Below the pieces are notes generated by a model. That model had not been told where the DNA came from. It searched no databases and saw only the letters and a list, made by a program, of their open reading frames with translations. Source: Tenacibaculum singaporense (GTDB taxonomy: Bacteria; Bacteroidota; Bacteroidia; Flavobacteriales; Flavobacteriaceae). Taken from it: a stretch of DNA of 64,000 nt. The translations under genes and the position numbers were made by a program. Shown one piece after another: positions 44,654 through 52,508 of this stretch (the stretch's first letter is position 1; each line of letters opens with the position of its first letter). The DNA lies in the NCBI RefSeq assembly GCF_003867015.1, contig NZ_CP032548.1, forward strand, positions 3,353,001 through 3,417,000. Reading direction: 5' to 3'.

Positions 44654-46024
44654 ATGAGAAATATATTGATAATTGGTGCTGGTAGATCAAGCTCTTCACT
44701 TATAAAATATTTATTAGATAAATCTTCACAAGAAAACCTACATATTACTATTGGTGATGTTTCATTAGAAAGCGCTCAATCTAAAGTTAACAATCATTCA
44801 AATGCTACAGCAATACAGTTAGATGTTTTTAACGCCGAGGAACGCTCACAAGCAATTCAAAAAGCTGACATTGTTATCTCAATGTTACCTGCTCGTTTTC
44901 ATATTGAAGTAGCTAAAGATTGTATTACTTACGGAAAGCACATGGTTACCGCCTCATATATTTCTGATGAAATGAAAGCGTTAGATAAAGAAGCTAAAGC
45001 TAAAGGCTTAGTATTTATGAACGAAATTGGTTTGGATCCAGGAATCGATCACATGAGTGCTATGCAAGTTATTGATCGTATAAAGGAACAGGGAGGCAAA
45101 ATGCTATTATTTGAATCTTTTTGTGGCGGATTGGTAGCACCTGAAAGTGATACTAATTTATGGAATTATAAATTTACTTGGAACCCAAGAAATGTAGTAT
45201 TAGCTGGTCAAGGTGGAGCTTCAATGTTTATTCAAGAAGGAACCTATAAGTATATTCCGTATCAAAAACTGTTTAGACGAACTGAATTTTTAACCATTAA
45301 TGGTAGTGGAAAATTTGAAGCGTATGCTAACCGTGATTCTTTAAAATATAGAAGTATTTATGGTTTAGAAGATATTAAAACCATGTACAGAGGAACAATT
45401 CGTAAAGTTGGATTTTCTCGTGCTTGGAATGTATTTGTTCAATTGGGAATGACTGATGATACTTATACTATTGAAGATTCTGAAAACATGAGCTATCGTG
45501 ATTTTACAAATCTTTTCTTAGCCTATTCTCCTTCAGATTCTGTTGAATTAAAATTCCGTTCATATGCAAAGATTGATCAAGATGATTTAATGTGGGATAA
45601 ATTTGTAGAGTTAGACATCTTCAATCCGAATAAAAAAGTAGGGTTGAAAAACGCAACTCCAGCTGAAATTTTACAAAAAATATTGATGGATTCTTGGACT
45701 CTTGAAGCTGAAGATAAAGATATGATTGTAATGCACCATATTTTTGGATACCAATACAAAGAAGACAAGTACCAAATTGAAAGTAGTATGGTGATTAAAG
45801 GTGATGACCAAACTTATACTGCAATGGCTAAAACTGTTGGTTTACCTGTAGCCATGGCTACGGTACGTATTTTAAATGGTGATATTACTACTCCTGGTGT
45901 ACAATTACCAATCAACAAAGAAGTATACGAACCAATTTTAAAAGAGTTGGAAGATTACGGAATTAATTTTGTTGAAAAAGAAGTGCCTTATTTAGGATAT
46001 AACCCTGAGAGTATAAAGGGATAA
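44654..46024 (+). CDS. Saccharopine dehydrogenase family protein
   Basis: A 456-residue NAD(P)-dependent enzyme with a Rossmann fold beginning NILIIGAGRSSSSLI and the family's C-terminal catalytic domain (NEIGLDPGIDHMSAMQVID). Full length and context fit a saccharopine reductase/dehydrogenase-like enzyme of lysine metabolism, though homospermidine- or carboxynorspermidine-type relatives are possible. It has its own terminator 20 nt after the stop. Confidence 0.88.
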   Translation: MRNILIIGAGRSSSSLIKYLLDKSSQENLHITIGDVSLESAQSKVNNHSNATAIQLDVFNAEERSQAIQKADIVISMLPARFHIEVAKDCITYGKHMVTASYISDEMKALDKEAKAKGLVFMNEIGLDPGIDHMSAMQVIDRIKEQGGKMLLFESFCGGLVAPESDTNLWNYKFTWNPRNVVLAGQGGASMFIQEGTYKYIPYQKLFRRTEFLTINGSGKFEAYANRDSLKYRSIYGLEDIKTMYRGTIRKVGFSRAWNVFVQLGMTDDTYTIEDSENMSYRDFTNLFLAYSPSDSVELKFRSYAKIDQDDLMWDKFVELDIFNPNKKVGLKNATPAEILQKILMDSWTLEAEDKDMIVMHHIFGYQYKEDKYQIESSMVIKGDDQTYTAMAKTVGLPVAMATVRILNGDITTPGVQLPINKEVYEPILKELEDYGINFVEKEVPYLGYNPESIKG

Positions 46025-46044
46025 AAATTTTCAAATAACAAATA

Positions 46045-46080
46045 AAAAGGCACCTAAACAAGGGTGCCTTTTCTTTTTTA
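46045..46080 (+). terminator. Terminator of the saccharopine dehydrogenase-like gene
   Basis: The stem AAAAGGCACC/GGTGCCTTTT (46045-46054 and 46063-46072) with an 8-nt loop and T-rich tail. Confidence 0.85.
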
Positions 46081-46137
46081 GTTAAAAAGAACTAATTATA
46101 AAGTTAGTATTTTTACATTTCAATACTACACTAACAA

Positions 46138-46707
46138 ATGGCTAAAAGTATTTTAATAGAACATATTAAAGGTTACACTTCTTTTTCAGAAAAAGAACTA
46201 ACTGAAATACTTTCTTTTTTTAACTGTCAGTCCTATAAAAAAAAAGAAGTTTTATTATCTACAAATAAACGTTGTGATAAACTGTTTTTTGTTGCTAAAG
46301 GCTGTTTACAATTATATTTTATTGATAATTTAGGCTACAAAAAAACAACACAGTTTGCTCTAGAGAATTGGTGGTTAACTGACTTTTTAGCTTTTCAAAA
46401 CCAAAAACGTTCTAACTTTACTATAGAGACAGTTGAAAACTCTATAGTTTTATCAATCTCTTCCTCAAAATATACTGAGTTATTAAATCAATTTCCTTTA
46501 TTAGAAAAATACTTCCGAAATATTTATGAAACCGCTTACGGAGCTGCTTTAATGCGTTTAAAATACATAAACAGCTATTCTAAAGAAGAAATGTTTTTTA
46601 GATTTAGAGAAGACTTTCCTGAGTTTGTGCAACGAGTACCCCAATATTTATTAGCAAGCTTCTTAGGGTTAACTCCTGAATATTTAAGTGAAATTAAAAG
46701 AAAATAA
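46138..46707 (+). CDS. Crp/Fnr-family transcriptional regulator
   Basis: A 189-residue protein with a cyclic-nucleotide-binding-like beta barrel (about 20-110: KKEVLLSTNKRCDKLFFVAKG) and a short C-terminal helix-turn-helix (QYLLASFLGLTPEYLSEIKRK). No cysteines in a cluster pattern are present, so it is not an Fnr-type Fe-S sensor. It lies 82 nt upstream of the NADH dehydrogenase-like gene on the same strand and may regulate it. Confidence 0.88.
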   Translation: MAKSILIEHIKGYTSFSEKELTEILSFFNCQSYKKKEVLLSTNKRCDKLFFVAKGCLQLYFIDNLGYKKTTQFALENWWLTDFLAFQNQKRSNFTIETVENSIVLSISSSKYTELLNQFPLLEKYFRNIYETAYGAALMRLKYINSYSKEEMFFRFREDFPEFVQRVPQYLLASFLGLTPEYLSEIKRK

Positions 46708-46749
46708 CATTTCTTAAGCTAGTTTATTTTTTACTGAAATCTTCTTAAC

Positions 46750-46757
46750 TACCTTTG
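46750..46757 (+). promoter_or_regulatory. Candidate -7 box of the NDH-2 gene
   Basis: TACCTTTG matches TAnnTTTG 32 nt before the flavoprotein start. A weak upstream partner (TTTA at 46723-46726) is 23 nt away. Confidence 0.4.
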
Positions 46758-46789
46758 TACTTATATTAATTTAAGGGCATAATAGCATT

Positions 46790-48064
46790 ATGAAAAATAT
46801 GAAAAAAATTGTCGTTGTTGGCGGCGGTTTTGCTGGATTAGAACTTATAAAAGGATTAGGAAATTCAGAAAATTATCAGATAATTCTAGTAGATAGTAAC
46901 AACTACAATTTCTTTCCTCCTTTAATCTACCAAGTATCCACAGGCTTTATGGAACCATCTGCCATTAGCTATCCATTCAGAAAAATTTTAAGAAAATTTA
47001 AAAACGCCCGTTTTCGACTCGGCACTCTTGAAAAAGTTGTCCCAGAAGAAAACAAAATTGTAGTAAGTAATGGAGATATAGAATATGACATTTTAGTAAT
47101 GGCTACCGGTACAGAAACTAATTTTTTTGGAAATAAAAGCATTCAAAAGTATAGTTTACCAATGAAAACTATTAGTGATGCCTTATCTCTTAGAAATGTT
47201 ATTTTAACTCGATTTGACCGTGCTACTAGAATCCAGAATCCAGAAGAAAGGAAAAAGTGTTTAACTTTTGTGATCGCTGGTGCGGGTCCTACTGGTGTTG
47301 AACTTTCAGGAATTTTATCTGAAATTAAAACTTCAATTATCATAAAAGATTATCCAGAGTTAGATAAAAATGATTTTGGAGAAATACACCTTATCGATGG
47401 TCAAAGTTCTGTATTAGCTCCTATGTCAAAAAAAGCGCAAGAATACACTTCTCAAAAGCTAAGTGAACTCGGAGTTACTCTGACTATGAACACAATGGTT
47501 AACGACTTTGATGGTGAAACGGTATACTTATCAAACGGAGAAAAAATAGAAACCAAAAACCTTATTTGGGCAGCTGGTGTATCTGCAAAAACATTTGATG
47601 GTTTTTCAAAAGAAAGTTTTGGCCCTGGTAGAAGATTAAAAACAAATCAGTTTAACCTAGTGCATTCATATGATAATATTTATGCTTTGGGTGACTGTGC
47701 CTTAGTTTTAGGAGATGAAAACTACCCTAACGGACATCCACAATTAGCACAACCAGCATTACAGCAGGCAAAAAACTTGGCTAAAAACCTTGACAGAAAA
47801 CATGGTAATTGGAAGACTTTTCAATACAACGACAAAGGCTCGTTAGCTATTATTGGAAGAAATAAGGCTGTACTTGATTTTCCTGGACAAAAACAATCTT
47901 TAAAAGGTTTTGTCGCTTGGTTAATTTGGATTTTTGTACATATTATGGGGCTTGTTAACTTCAAAAATAAAGTAAGAACTTTATACAACTGGTTAGGCTA
48001 TTACATATATAAAGACCAATATTTTAGAATGATTATTAAACCTACTCAAAGAGATACTAAATAA
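46790..48064 (+). CDS. Type II NADH dehydrogenase-like flavoprotein
   Basis: A 424-residue FAD/NAD(P)-binding pyridine nucleotide-disulfide family protein. The FAD loop is GGGFAGLE (11-18), the NADH loop AGAGPTGVELSG, and a second FAD segment reads IYALGDCALV. The C-terminal 45 residues (WLIWIFVHIMGLVNF, then YNWLGYYIY) are amphipathic and hydrophobic, as in membrane-bound NDH-2. It would pass electrons from NADH to menaquinone. A second ATG at 46799 is possible. The DJ-1 lipoprotein gene starts 7 nt after its stop. Confidence 0.9.
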   Translation: MKNMKKIVVVGGGFAGLELIKGLGNSENYQIILVDSNNYNFFPPLIYQVSTGFMEPSAISYPFRKILRKFKNARFRLGTLEKVVPEENKIVVSNGDIEYDILVMATGTETNFFGNKSIQKYSLPMKTISDALSLRNVILTRFDRATRIQNPEERKKCLTFVIAGAGPTGVELSGILSEIKTSIIIKDYPELDKNDFGEIHLIDGQSSVLAPMSKKAQEYTSQKLSELGVTLTMNTMVNDFDGETVYLSNGEKIETKNLIWAAGVSAKTFDGFSKESFGPGRRLKTNQFNLVHSYDNIYALGDCALVLGDENYPNGHPQLAQPALQQAKNLAKNLDRKHGNWKTFQYNDKGSLAIIGRNKAVLDFPGQKQSLKGFVAWLIWIFVHIMGLVNFKNKVRTLYNWLGYYIYKDQYFRMIIKPTQRDTK

Positions 48065-48071
48065 AATACGC

Positions 48072-48827
48072 ATGAAAAATTTAAGCATTGTAGTAATACT
48101 ACTTTTTACAATTATTACTGTTAGTTGTAATTCAGAAAAATCGAAAACCAATAAAAAAACAGAAGAAGTTGAACAAGTTATATCTCCATCTGACACACTA
48201 ACTAAACACCTAAAGCCATTTAATCCTGATTTACCAACTATTGGACTTTTAATGTTTAATGGGGTTTTACAAGGAGAAGTTATAGCAACATCAGATGTTT
48301 TTGGAAAACCAAACAAAGATGGCAAACAACTTTTTAATGTAATAGCTATTGCTGAAACAGCTAAACCCATTACTACTGAAGAAGGAATGCATTTTGTTCC
48401 TGACTATACTTTTGAAAACTGCCCTAAACTAACAGCTTTGTTTGTACCAAGTGCATACGACATGTACGCACAAGTACACAATAATAAAGTTGTAGATTTT
48501 ATAAAAACAAAAAATCAAGAAACCCAATACACTGTTAGTAATTGTGCTGGAGCTAATTTAATTGGTAAATCTGGCATAGCAGATGGTCATAAAATTGTAA
48601 CATGGATTGGCGGCGGTGAGCAACTACAAAAAGACTATCCAAATTTAAAAGTGCAAAACGACAGCGTAGTGACTTTTATTAAGGATGGTAAGTTTTTATC
48701 TTCAAACGGAAATTTAGCTAGTTATATTTCAGCGTTAGAACTTCTCGAAATTATGACAAATACAGAACATAGAAAATTTGTTGAAAGCTATCTATACTTG
48801 GACCAACTTAAAAACTGGAAAAAATAA
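48072..48827 (+). CDS. DJ-1/PfpI-family lipoprotein
   Basis: A 251-residue protein with a lipobox TVSC (C19) and a GATase1-like fold. The nucleophile elbow is SNCAGAN (C158). The next segment (GKSGIADGHKIVTWIG) resembles that of isonitrile hydratase and AraC-type sensor domains. Export of this fold as a lipoprotein is unusual; most relatives are cytosolic. It follows the NDH-2 gene by 7 nt, so it is likely co-transcribed, and it ends at a strong terminator. Confidence 0.85.
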   Translation: MKNLSIVVILLFTIITVSCNSEKSKTNKKTEEVEQVISPSDTLTKHLKPFNPDLPTIGLLMFNGVLQGEVIATSDVFGKPNKDGKQLFNVIAIAETAKPITTEEGMHFVPDYTFENCPKLTALFVPSAYDMYAQVHNNKVVDFIKTKNQETQYTVSNCAGANLIGKSGIADGHKIVTWIGGGEQLQKDYPNLKVQNDSVVTFIKDGKFLSSNGNLASYISALELLEIMTNTEHRKFVESYLYLDQLKNWKK

Positions 48828-48858
48828 ACATTAGTTATAAATTTTCTTTTTCAAAATG

Positions 48859-48886
48859 AAGCATCAATTTATTGATGCTTTTTTTA
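48859..48886 (+). terminator. Terminator of the Crp/NDH-2/DJ-1 group
   Basis: The stem AAGCATCAA/TTGATGCTT (48859-48867 and 48872-48880) with a TTTA loop and T-run. Confidence 0.85.
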
Positions 48887-48944
48887 TTACCAGTTCTAAA
48901 AAAATAATACATACATTTACCCCGATAAGTTCTTTACATACTTC

Positions 48945-49112
48945 ATCAACCGGAAAGGTTTTACTTAGCTGTAGATTAATAGGGAATCGTGTGCAAATCA
49001 CGAACTGTCGCGCAACTGTAAGTAACACACCAAAAGTTTTTATCCTAGTATATCCACTGCCAAAAGCGGGAAGGATGATAAAAGCTGTTATAAGTCAGGA
49101 GACCTGCCTATT
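48945..49112 (+). promoter_or_regulatory. Cobalamin riboswitch
   Basis: The conserved core is easy to read. It runs from GGGAATCGTGTGCAAATCAC (48983 on) through GAACTGTCGCGCAACTGTAA, then CCACTGCC...GCGGGAAGG, to the B12 box AAGTCAGGAGACCTGCC (49092-49108). These are the class-I/II cobalamin-aptamer elements that bind adenosyl- or related cobalamins. The limits are approximate. The next recognisable gene on this strand is the acyl-CoA thioesterase at 49387, about 275 nt away, and no B12 transport or synthesis gene is adjacent. Confidence 0.92.
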
Positions 49113-49386
49113 CGGATATTGACAATGCTTTCGCGATTTGAAGCTTTTGGGTCATACCGATGATATATTTTTAACGCACACTTTCTTCTATGAAATGCTG
49201 TGCCTTTTTGGTATGTCATTATTTCTCCTCAAACATCTTATCGTTTTTTAGCATTGCGAAGCATCTAAAAGAACTTTTGAAATTAATATTTAATTATAAA
49301 AGTTTAAAGAGCGTAGTAATTCTATTTCTTTATATCTAGATATAAATGAAAAAGCAGCTACCTCAATCACCTAACATTTATTAAAA
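49113..49386 (+). other. Long leader after the cobalamin riboswitch; no confirmed gene
   Basis: This 274-nt stretch holds no recognised gene. GCTTTCGCGATTTGAAGC (49128-49145 region) could form part of the expression platform, and CATACC...GGTATG offers a weak longer pairing. A 49-codon frame (49190-49339) begins MKCCAFLVCHYF and is cysteine- and hydrophobic-rich, but nothing supports translation. An 11-codon frame ends at the thioesterase start. It may be a long 5' leader or the remains of a lost gene. Confidence 0.5.
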
Positions 49387-49812
49387 ATGACCACAGAAGA
49401 AAAAATAGCAAATTCGGAAACACGTATTTTCAAAGCTGTATTTCCAAATACAACCAATCACTATGACACCCTTTTTGGAGGAACTGCCATGCAATTAATG
49501 GATGAAGTTGCTTTTATTACTGCAACACGATTCTGTAGGCAAAAAGTTGTAACCGTAAATAGTGATAAAATTGATTTTAAAAAGCCTATCCCTGCTGGAA
49601 CTATTATTGAATTAGTAGGAAAAGTAAGTTATATAGGTAACAAAAGTTTAAAAGTCACCGTTAAAATTTTTACTGAACAGATGTACTCTCATCACAGAGA
49701 AAAAGCCATTGAAGGTGAATTTACATTTGTTGCTATTGATGAAAACAAAAATCCTATTGCTGTCATAAAAACTGGCACTGAAGAACTACATTCCTCACAA
49801 GAACATAACTAA
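49387..49812 (+). CDS. Acyl-CoA thioesterase, hotdog fold (YciA-like)
   Basis: A 141-residue single-hotdog thioesterase. The catalytic region reads TNHYDTLFGGTAMQLMDEVA, with the Asp of MDEV serving as the family's acidic residue, followed by VTVNSDKIDFKKPI. It hydrolyses acyl-CoA to free acid and CoA; chain-length preference cannot be told. It is the first recognisable gene after the cobalamin riboswitch, on the same strand. Confidence 0.9.
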   Translation: MTTEEKIANSETRIFKAVFPNTTNHYDTLFGGTAMQLMDEVAFITATRFCRQKVVTVNSDKIDFKKPIPAGTIIELVGKVSYIGNKSLKVTVKIFTEQMYSHHREKAIEGEFTFVAIDENKNPIAVIKTGTEELHSSQEHN

Positions 49813-49852
49813 AAACTAAACAGAAATTTTGAAAGTATAACCTCATAAAAGA

Positions 49853-50572
49853 TTACATCTTCAAATAAAAATCTTTAGTGAGATTAATATAGGCATCAGT
49901 ATACTGGTGCCTTTTTGTTTCTATTATCAACTCTTCTTCTTGGATTGTACTCTCTACAAAAGACAATTCTAATAAACTACGTTTGATTTCAGTAGTAGGA
50001 GTTCCTTTTACTCGACAAACTCTGTTTAGGTATAAATTATGCTTTTTAGCTAGTTCTATAAAGCTTTCTTCTTCTTTGAATGGTATAATGGTTGAAAACC
50101 TTCCGTTTTCGGACAATATTTCACTAACTCCCTTTAATAACTCTTCAAAAGACAAAGAACTCGTAAACCGTGCTTTGTTTCGTGCTACATCTTCTGTTTC
50201 GTAGTTATCAGTATAAAATGGCGGGTTAGATATAATTATATCATACTCTTCTTCTTCCTCTGCCATTTCTTCTGCAAACTCTACAAAAGAAGCATTGTAA
50301 CAAAAGAGTCTATCTCCCCAATCAGACTGCTCAAAATTCTCTACAGTTTGTTCATAAGCATCTCCATCTACTTCTACTGCATCAATAGTCATGGCATCGC
50401 TTCGTTGCGCTAACATTAATGAAATAACACCTGTACCTGAACCAACATCTAGCATTGTATCTGGATAATCTCCTAAATTACACCATGCACCTAACAATAC
50501 TGCATCAGTACCAACTTTCATTGCTGTTTTATCTTGATGCACTATAAACTCTTTAAATTTAAATGGTTTCAT
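49853..50572 (-). CDS. trmN6: tRNA1(Val) (adenine37-N6)-methyltransferase
   Basis: An SAM-dependent N6-adenine methylase of 239 residues. Motif I is LDVGSGTGVISL (41-52) and motif IV is NPPF (116-119), the pattern for N6-adenine transfer. It probably forms m6A37 in tRNA-Val1. Its ATG directly follows the TAA of a 43-residue membrane protein gene, so the two are translationally coupled. Confidence 0.9.
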   Translation of the reverse strand: MKPFKFKEFIVHQDKTAMKVGTDAVLLGAWCNLGDYPDTMLDVGSGTGVISLMLAQRSDAMTIDAVEVDGDAYEQTVENFEQSDWGDRLFCYNASFVEFAEEMAEEEEEYDIIISNPPFYTDNYETEDVARNKARFTSSLSFEELLKGVSEILSENGRFSTIIPFKEEESFIELAKKHNLYLNRVCRVKGTPTTEIKRSLLELSFVESTIQEEELIIETKRHQYTDAYINLTKDFYLKM

Positions 50573-50704
50573 TTATAAAAATCTTCCAAGAATTTTTTCT
50601 GCATTGAAGAACAAATACAACACAATAATTAATAAAATCACTAAGAATAACCCTCTTTTAGGATTTCCTCTTTTTCGGTTACCAAAACGTCTTTTAAATT
50701 CCAC
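50573..50704 (-). CDS. 43-residue basic single-helix membrane protein
   Basis: GTG at 50704 opens MEFKRRFGNRKRGNPKRGLF. An Arg/Lys-rich head of 18 residues precedes one membrane helix (about 19-34, LFLVILLIIVLYLFFN) and a short tail (AEKILGRFL). The stop TAA is immediately followed by the trmN6 ATG. The basic head followed by a single helix suggests an N-in inner-membrane microprotein. No family is recognised, but the exact abutment with trmN6 and the clean composition support a real gene. Confidence 0.65.
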   Translation of the reverse strand: MEFKRRFGNRKRGNPKRGLFLVILLIIVLYLFFNAEKILGRFL

Positions 50705-50789
50705 TTGTTTGTTTTCTAATTTCTACACTAATTACGTAAAATATTACTTCCTAACTTTTGTTCCGAGAAGCATTTAGCTACGCTGAATA

Positions 50790-51449
50790 TTACTCGCCTA
50801 CTTTCGTAGCTCGTAACATTTCTCTTTTACCTGGAGGCCCAGGTAAACGTTCAACATCAAAACCTACTGCTTGCATTGCTCGTCTTACATTTCCCTTTGC
50901 TGAGTAAGTTACCAAGACACCTTCTGATTTTAGCGCAGCAAACATAATTCTAAAAATATCTTCTGTCCACAAGTCAGGTTGTACTCTTGCTCCAAAAGCA
51001 TCAAAATAAATTAAATCGAAATAATTCTCATCAGTAATTTCAGCAAAAAACTGTTTACGCTTAGTTAATGAAAAATTGGGAGTAATGTTGTGTTTTTCTT
51101 CCCAAGAAACTTCGTGAATTTTTTCAAAAAATTCTCTTTTGTCATCGGCGTCCAACTCCGCAACATAATTTAATTTTGCTACTTCTTCTTTAGCTACAGG
51201 ATATGCCTCTACTCCAACATAATCAATCTCCTTTTTAGCTTCCAATAACGTGATAAAAGAATTAAGTCCTGTACCAAAGCCTATTTCTAGAATAGAAACA
51301 TTTTTAGCATCAACATACTTCAGTCCATTTCTAATGAATACATGATATGCTTCTTGTATTGCTCCGTGTTTAGAATGATATTGTTCATTCCATTCTGGTA
51401 AATGAATGGTTGTAGAACCATCGGACGTTATGATAATTTCTCGTTTTAT
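50790..51449 (-). CDS. mnmD: tRNA 5-methylaminomethyl-2-thiouridine methyltransferase, with apparent AUA start
   Basis: The methyltransferase half of the MnmC activity, which methylates nm5s2U34 of tRNA. The Rossmann motif is ILEIGFGTGLNSF and the catalytic-side segment is FDAFGARVQPDLW. The frame from 51449 reads IKREIIITSDGSTTIHLPEW, then NEQYHSKHGAIQEA, which aligns with the MKRE-type N-terminus expected for MnmD. However its first codon is ATA, and no ATG, GTG or TTG lies between it and the in-frame TGA at 51467. The first TTG (51245) falls after motif I and would destroy the SAM site. It starts 7 nt after the CxxCH lipoprotein stop. Confidence 0.8.
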   Translation of the reverse strand: MKREIIITSDGSTTIHLPEWNEQYHSKHGAIQEAYHVFIRNGLKYVDAKNVSILEIGFGTGLNSFITLLEAKKEIDYVGVEAYPVAKEEVAKLNYVAELDADDKREFFEKIHEVSWEEKHNITPNFSLTKRKQFFAEITDENYFDLIYFDAFGARVQPDLWTEDIFRIMFAALKSEGVLVTYSAKGNVRRAMQAVGFDVERLPGPPGKREMLRATKVGE

Positions 51450-51456
51450 AACTAAA

Positions 51457-51876
51457 CTATTTAATCAGTAATTTTTTAATTCTTGGTATTGGCCCAGTAC
51501 AAGTAGTCTTATGACAGGTAATACAACTGTTTACTGCTTGATTAAAATTTTGTTTTAAAGAATCTTTAGAACCAGAATATACTAATTGCATATTTTGAAT
51601 ATACAGTTTAGAAAAAGCTTCAAAACTTGCATTTCTATCTGCTGGGTCTGTTAAAACAGCATTATGAATATTCAGATAGGTTTCTGGAAAGTCACCTATT
51701 CGCTCTCCTTCTAAAATTTTATCTTTAATGGTCATATTCCCTTCGTACATAGCATTCATTAAAGCTGCCATTTCAGAAGACTGATACATTATAAGTTCCT
51801 CTTTTGGTTGTTTCCTTTCCTCTTTGCAAGAAAAAAGCACCAAAGACACCAATAAAACAATAATTAATTGTTTCAT
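51457..51876 (-). CDS. Lipoprotein with a c-type heme motif (CxxCH)
   Basis: A 139-residue lipoprotein (lipobox LFSC, C17). A single heme-binding CITCH (C118, C121, H122) lies near the C-terminus, followed by C126 and a basic end. The middle is helical. It probably is a periplasmic-side monoheme cytochrome or a fragmentary cytochrome c'. Its ATG overlaps the DUF4920 stop by one base (TAATG) and mnmD starts 7 nt after its stop. Confidence 0.75.
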   Translation of the reverse strand: MKQLIIVLLVSLVLFSCKEERKQPKEELIMYQSSEMAALMNAMYEGNMTIKDKILEGERIGDFPETYLNIHNAVLTDPADRNASFEAFSKLYIQNMQLVYSGSKDSLKQNFNQAVNSCITCHKTTCTGPIPRIKKLLIK

Positions 51877-52388
51877 TATTTTTTCATCAACACTCCATCA
51901 GCCTCAAAAGCATAAGTGTATTTTGGTTCTGTAATTTTTGCTATTTCTTCTTCTGATTTTCCTGCATCTTTAGCATAATGTTGTAATTCCTCAACAGAAA
52001 TCTCAGTAACAAAAGCTTTACCGTTTACTACCACTTCTTTATTATCTGCATTTAAAGGCATGAAAAAACCATACTCTTTAAAACGCACCATTGACTCTTG
52101 TTCTTCACCTAAATCTAACTTCATCCAACACCCTTTTTTCTTACACACTTCATTTATAGTTGAAGTAAATTTTATATTCAAGGTATCTCCCTTTTTTAAA
52201 TTTTTAAATTTAGTACGCATTTCTTCAGCAGAAATAGCATCCACATCTGTAATCTCATCTCCAAACGATACATATTCTATCTTTTGTTCTTCAGAGTTAT
52301 TTACATCAGAAGTTTCATTTTTCTTCTCAACTTTACAAGCAACAATTGCTATACTTAAAACTATAGCAAAAACTAGTAGTCTTTTCAT
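51876..52388 (-). CDS. DUF4920 domain lipoprotein
   Basis: A 170-residue lipoprotein with lipobox IVAC near residue 17. Its DUF4920 domain reads YVSFGDEI, AEEMRTKFKNLKKGDTLNIK, NEVCKKKGCWMKLDLG and EYGFFMPLNA. The CKKKGCWM pair of cysteines is a feature of the family. The start is the ATG at 52388 (MKRLLVFAIV); an upstream start at 52418 would bury the signal peptide. The gene is coupled to the CxxCH lipoprotein. Confidence 0.85.
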   Translation of the reverse strand: MKRLLVFAIVLSIAIVACKVEKKNETSDVNNSEEQKIEYVSFGDEITDVDAISAEEMRTKFKNLKKGDTLNIKFTSTINEVCKKKGCWMKLDLGEEQESMVRFKEYGFFMPLNADNKEVVVNGKAFVTEISVEELQHYAKDAGKSEEEIAKITEPKYTYAFEADGVLMKK

Positions 52389-52508
52389 TTTCAAAATTTT
52401 AAAATTAACATTCAACAAATATACTTATATTTCCCCAAGCAGGGAGCTAAACTCTAAATATACCGCTAGATTTCGTATCTTCGTGGCACTTCTAAAAACA
52501 ACAACGCA

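Noticed and set aside
48856..49122. 88-codon frame over the cobalamin riboswitch
   Set aside because: It starts inside the upstream terminator and spans the conserved aptamer; the RNA explains the conservation.
50790..51245. Shortened mnmD starting at the TTG at 51245
   Set aside because: This would remove the SAM-binding motif ILEIGFGTG, which is clearly encoded upstream in the same frame.
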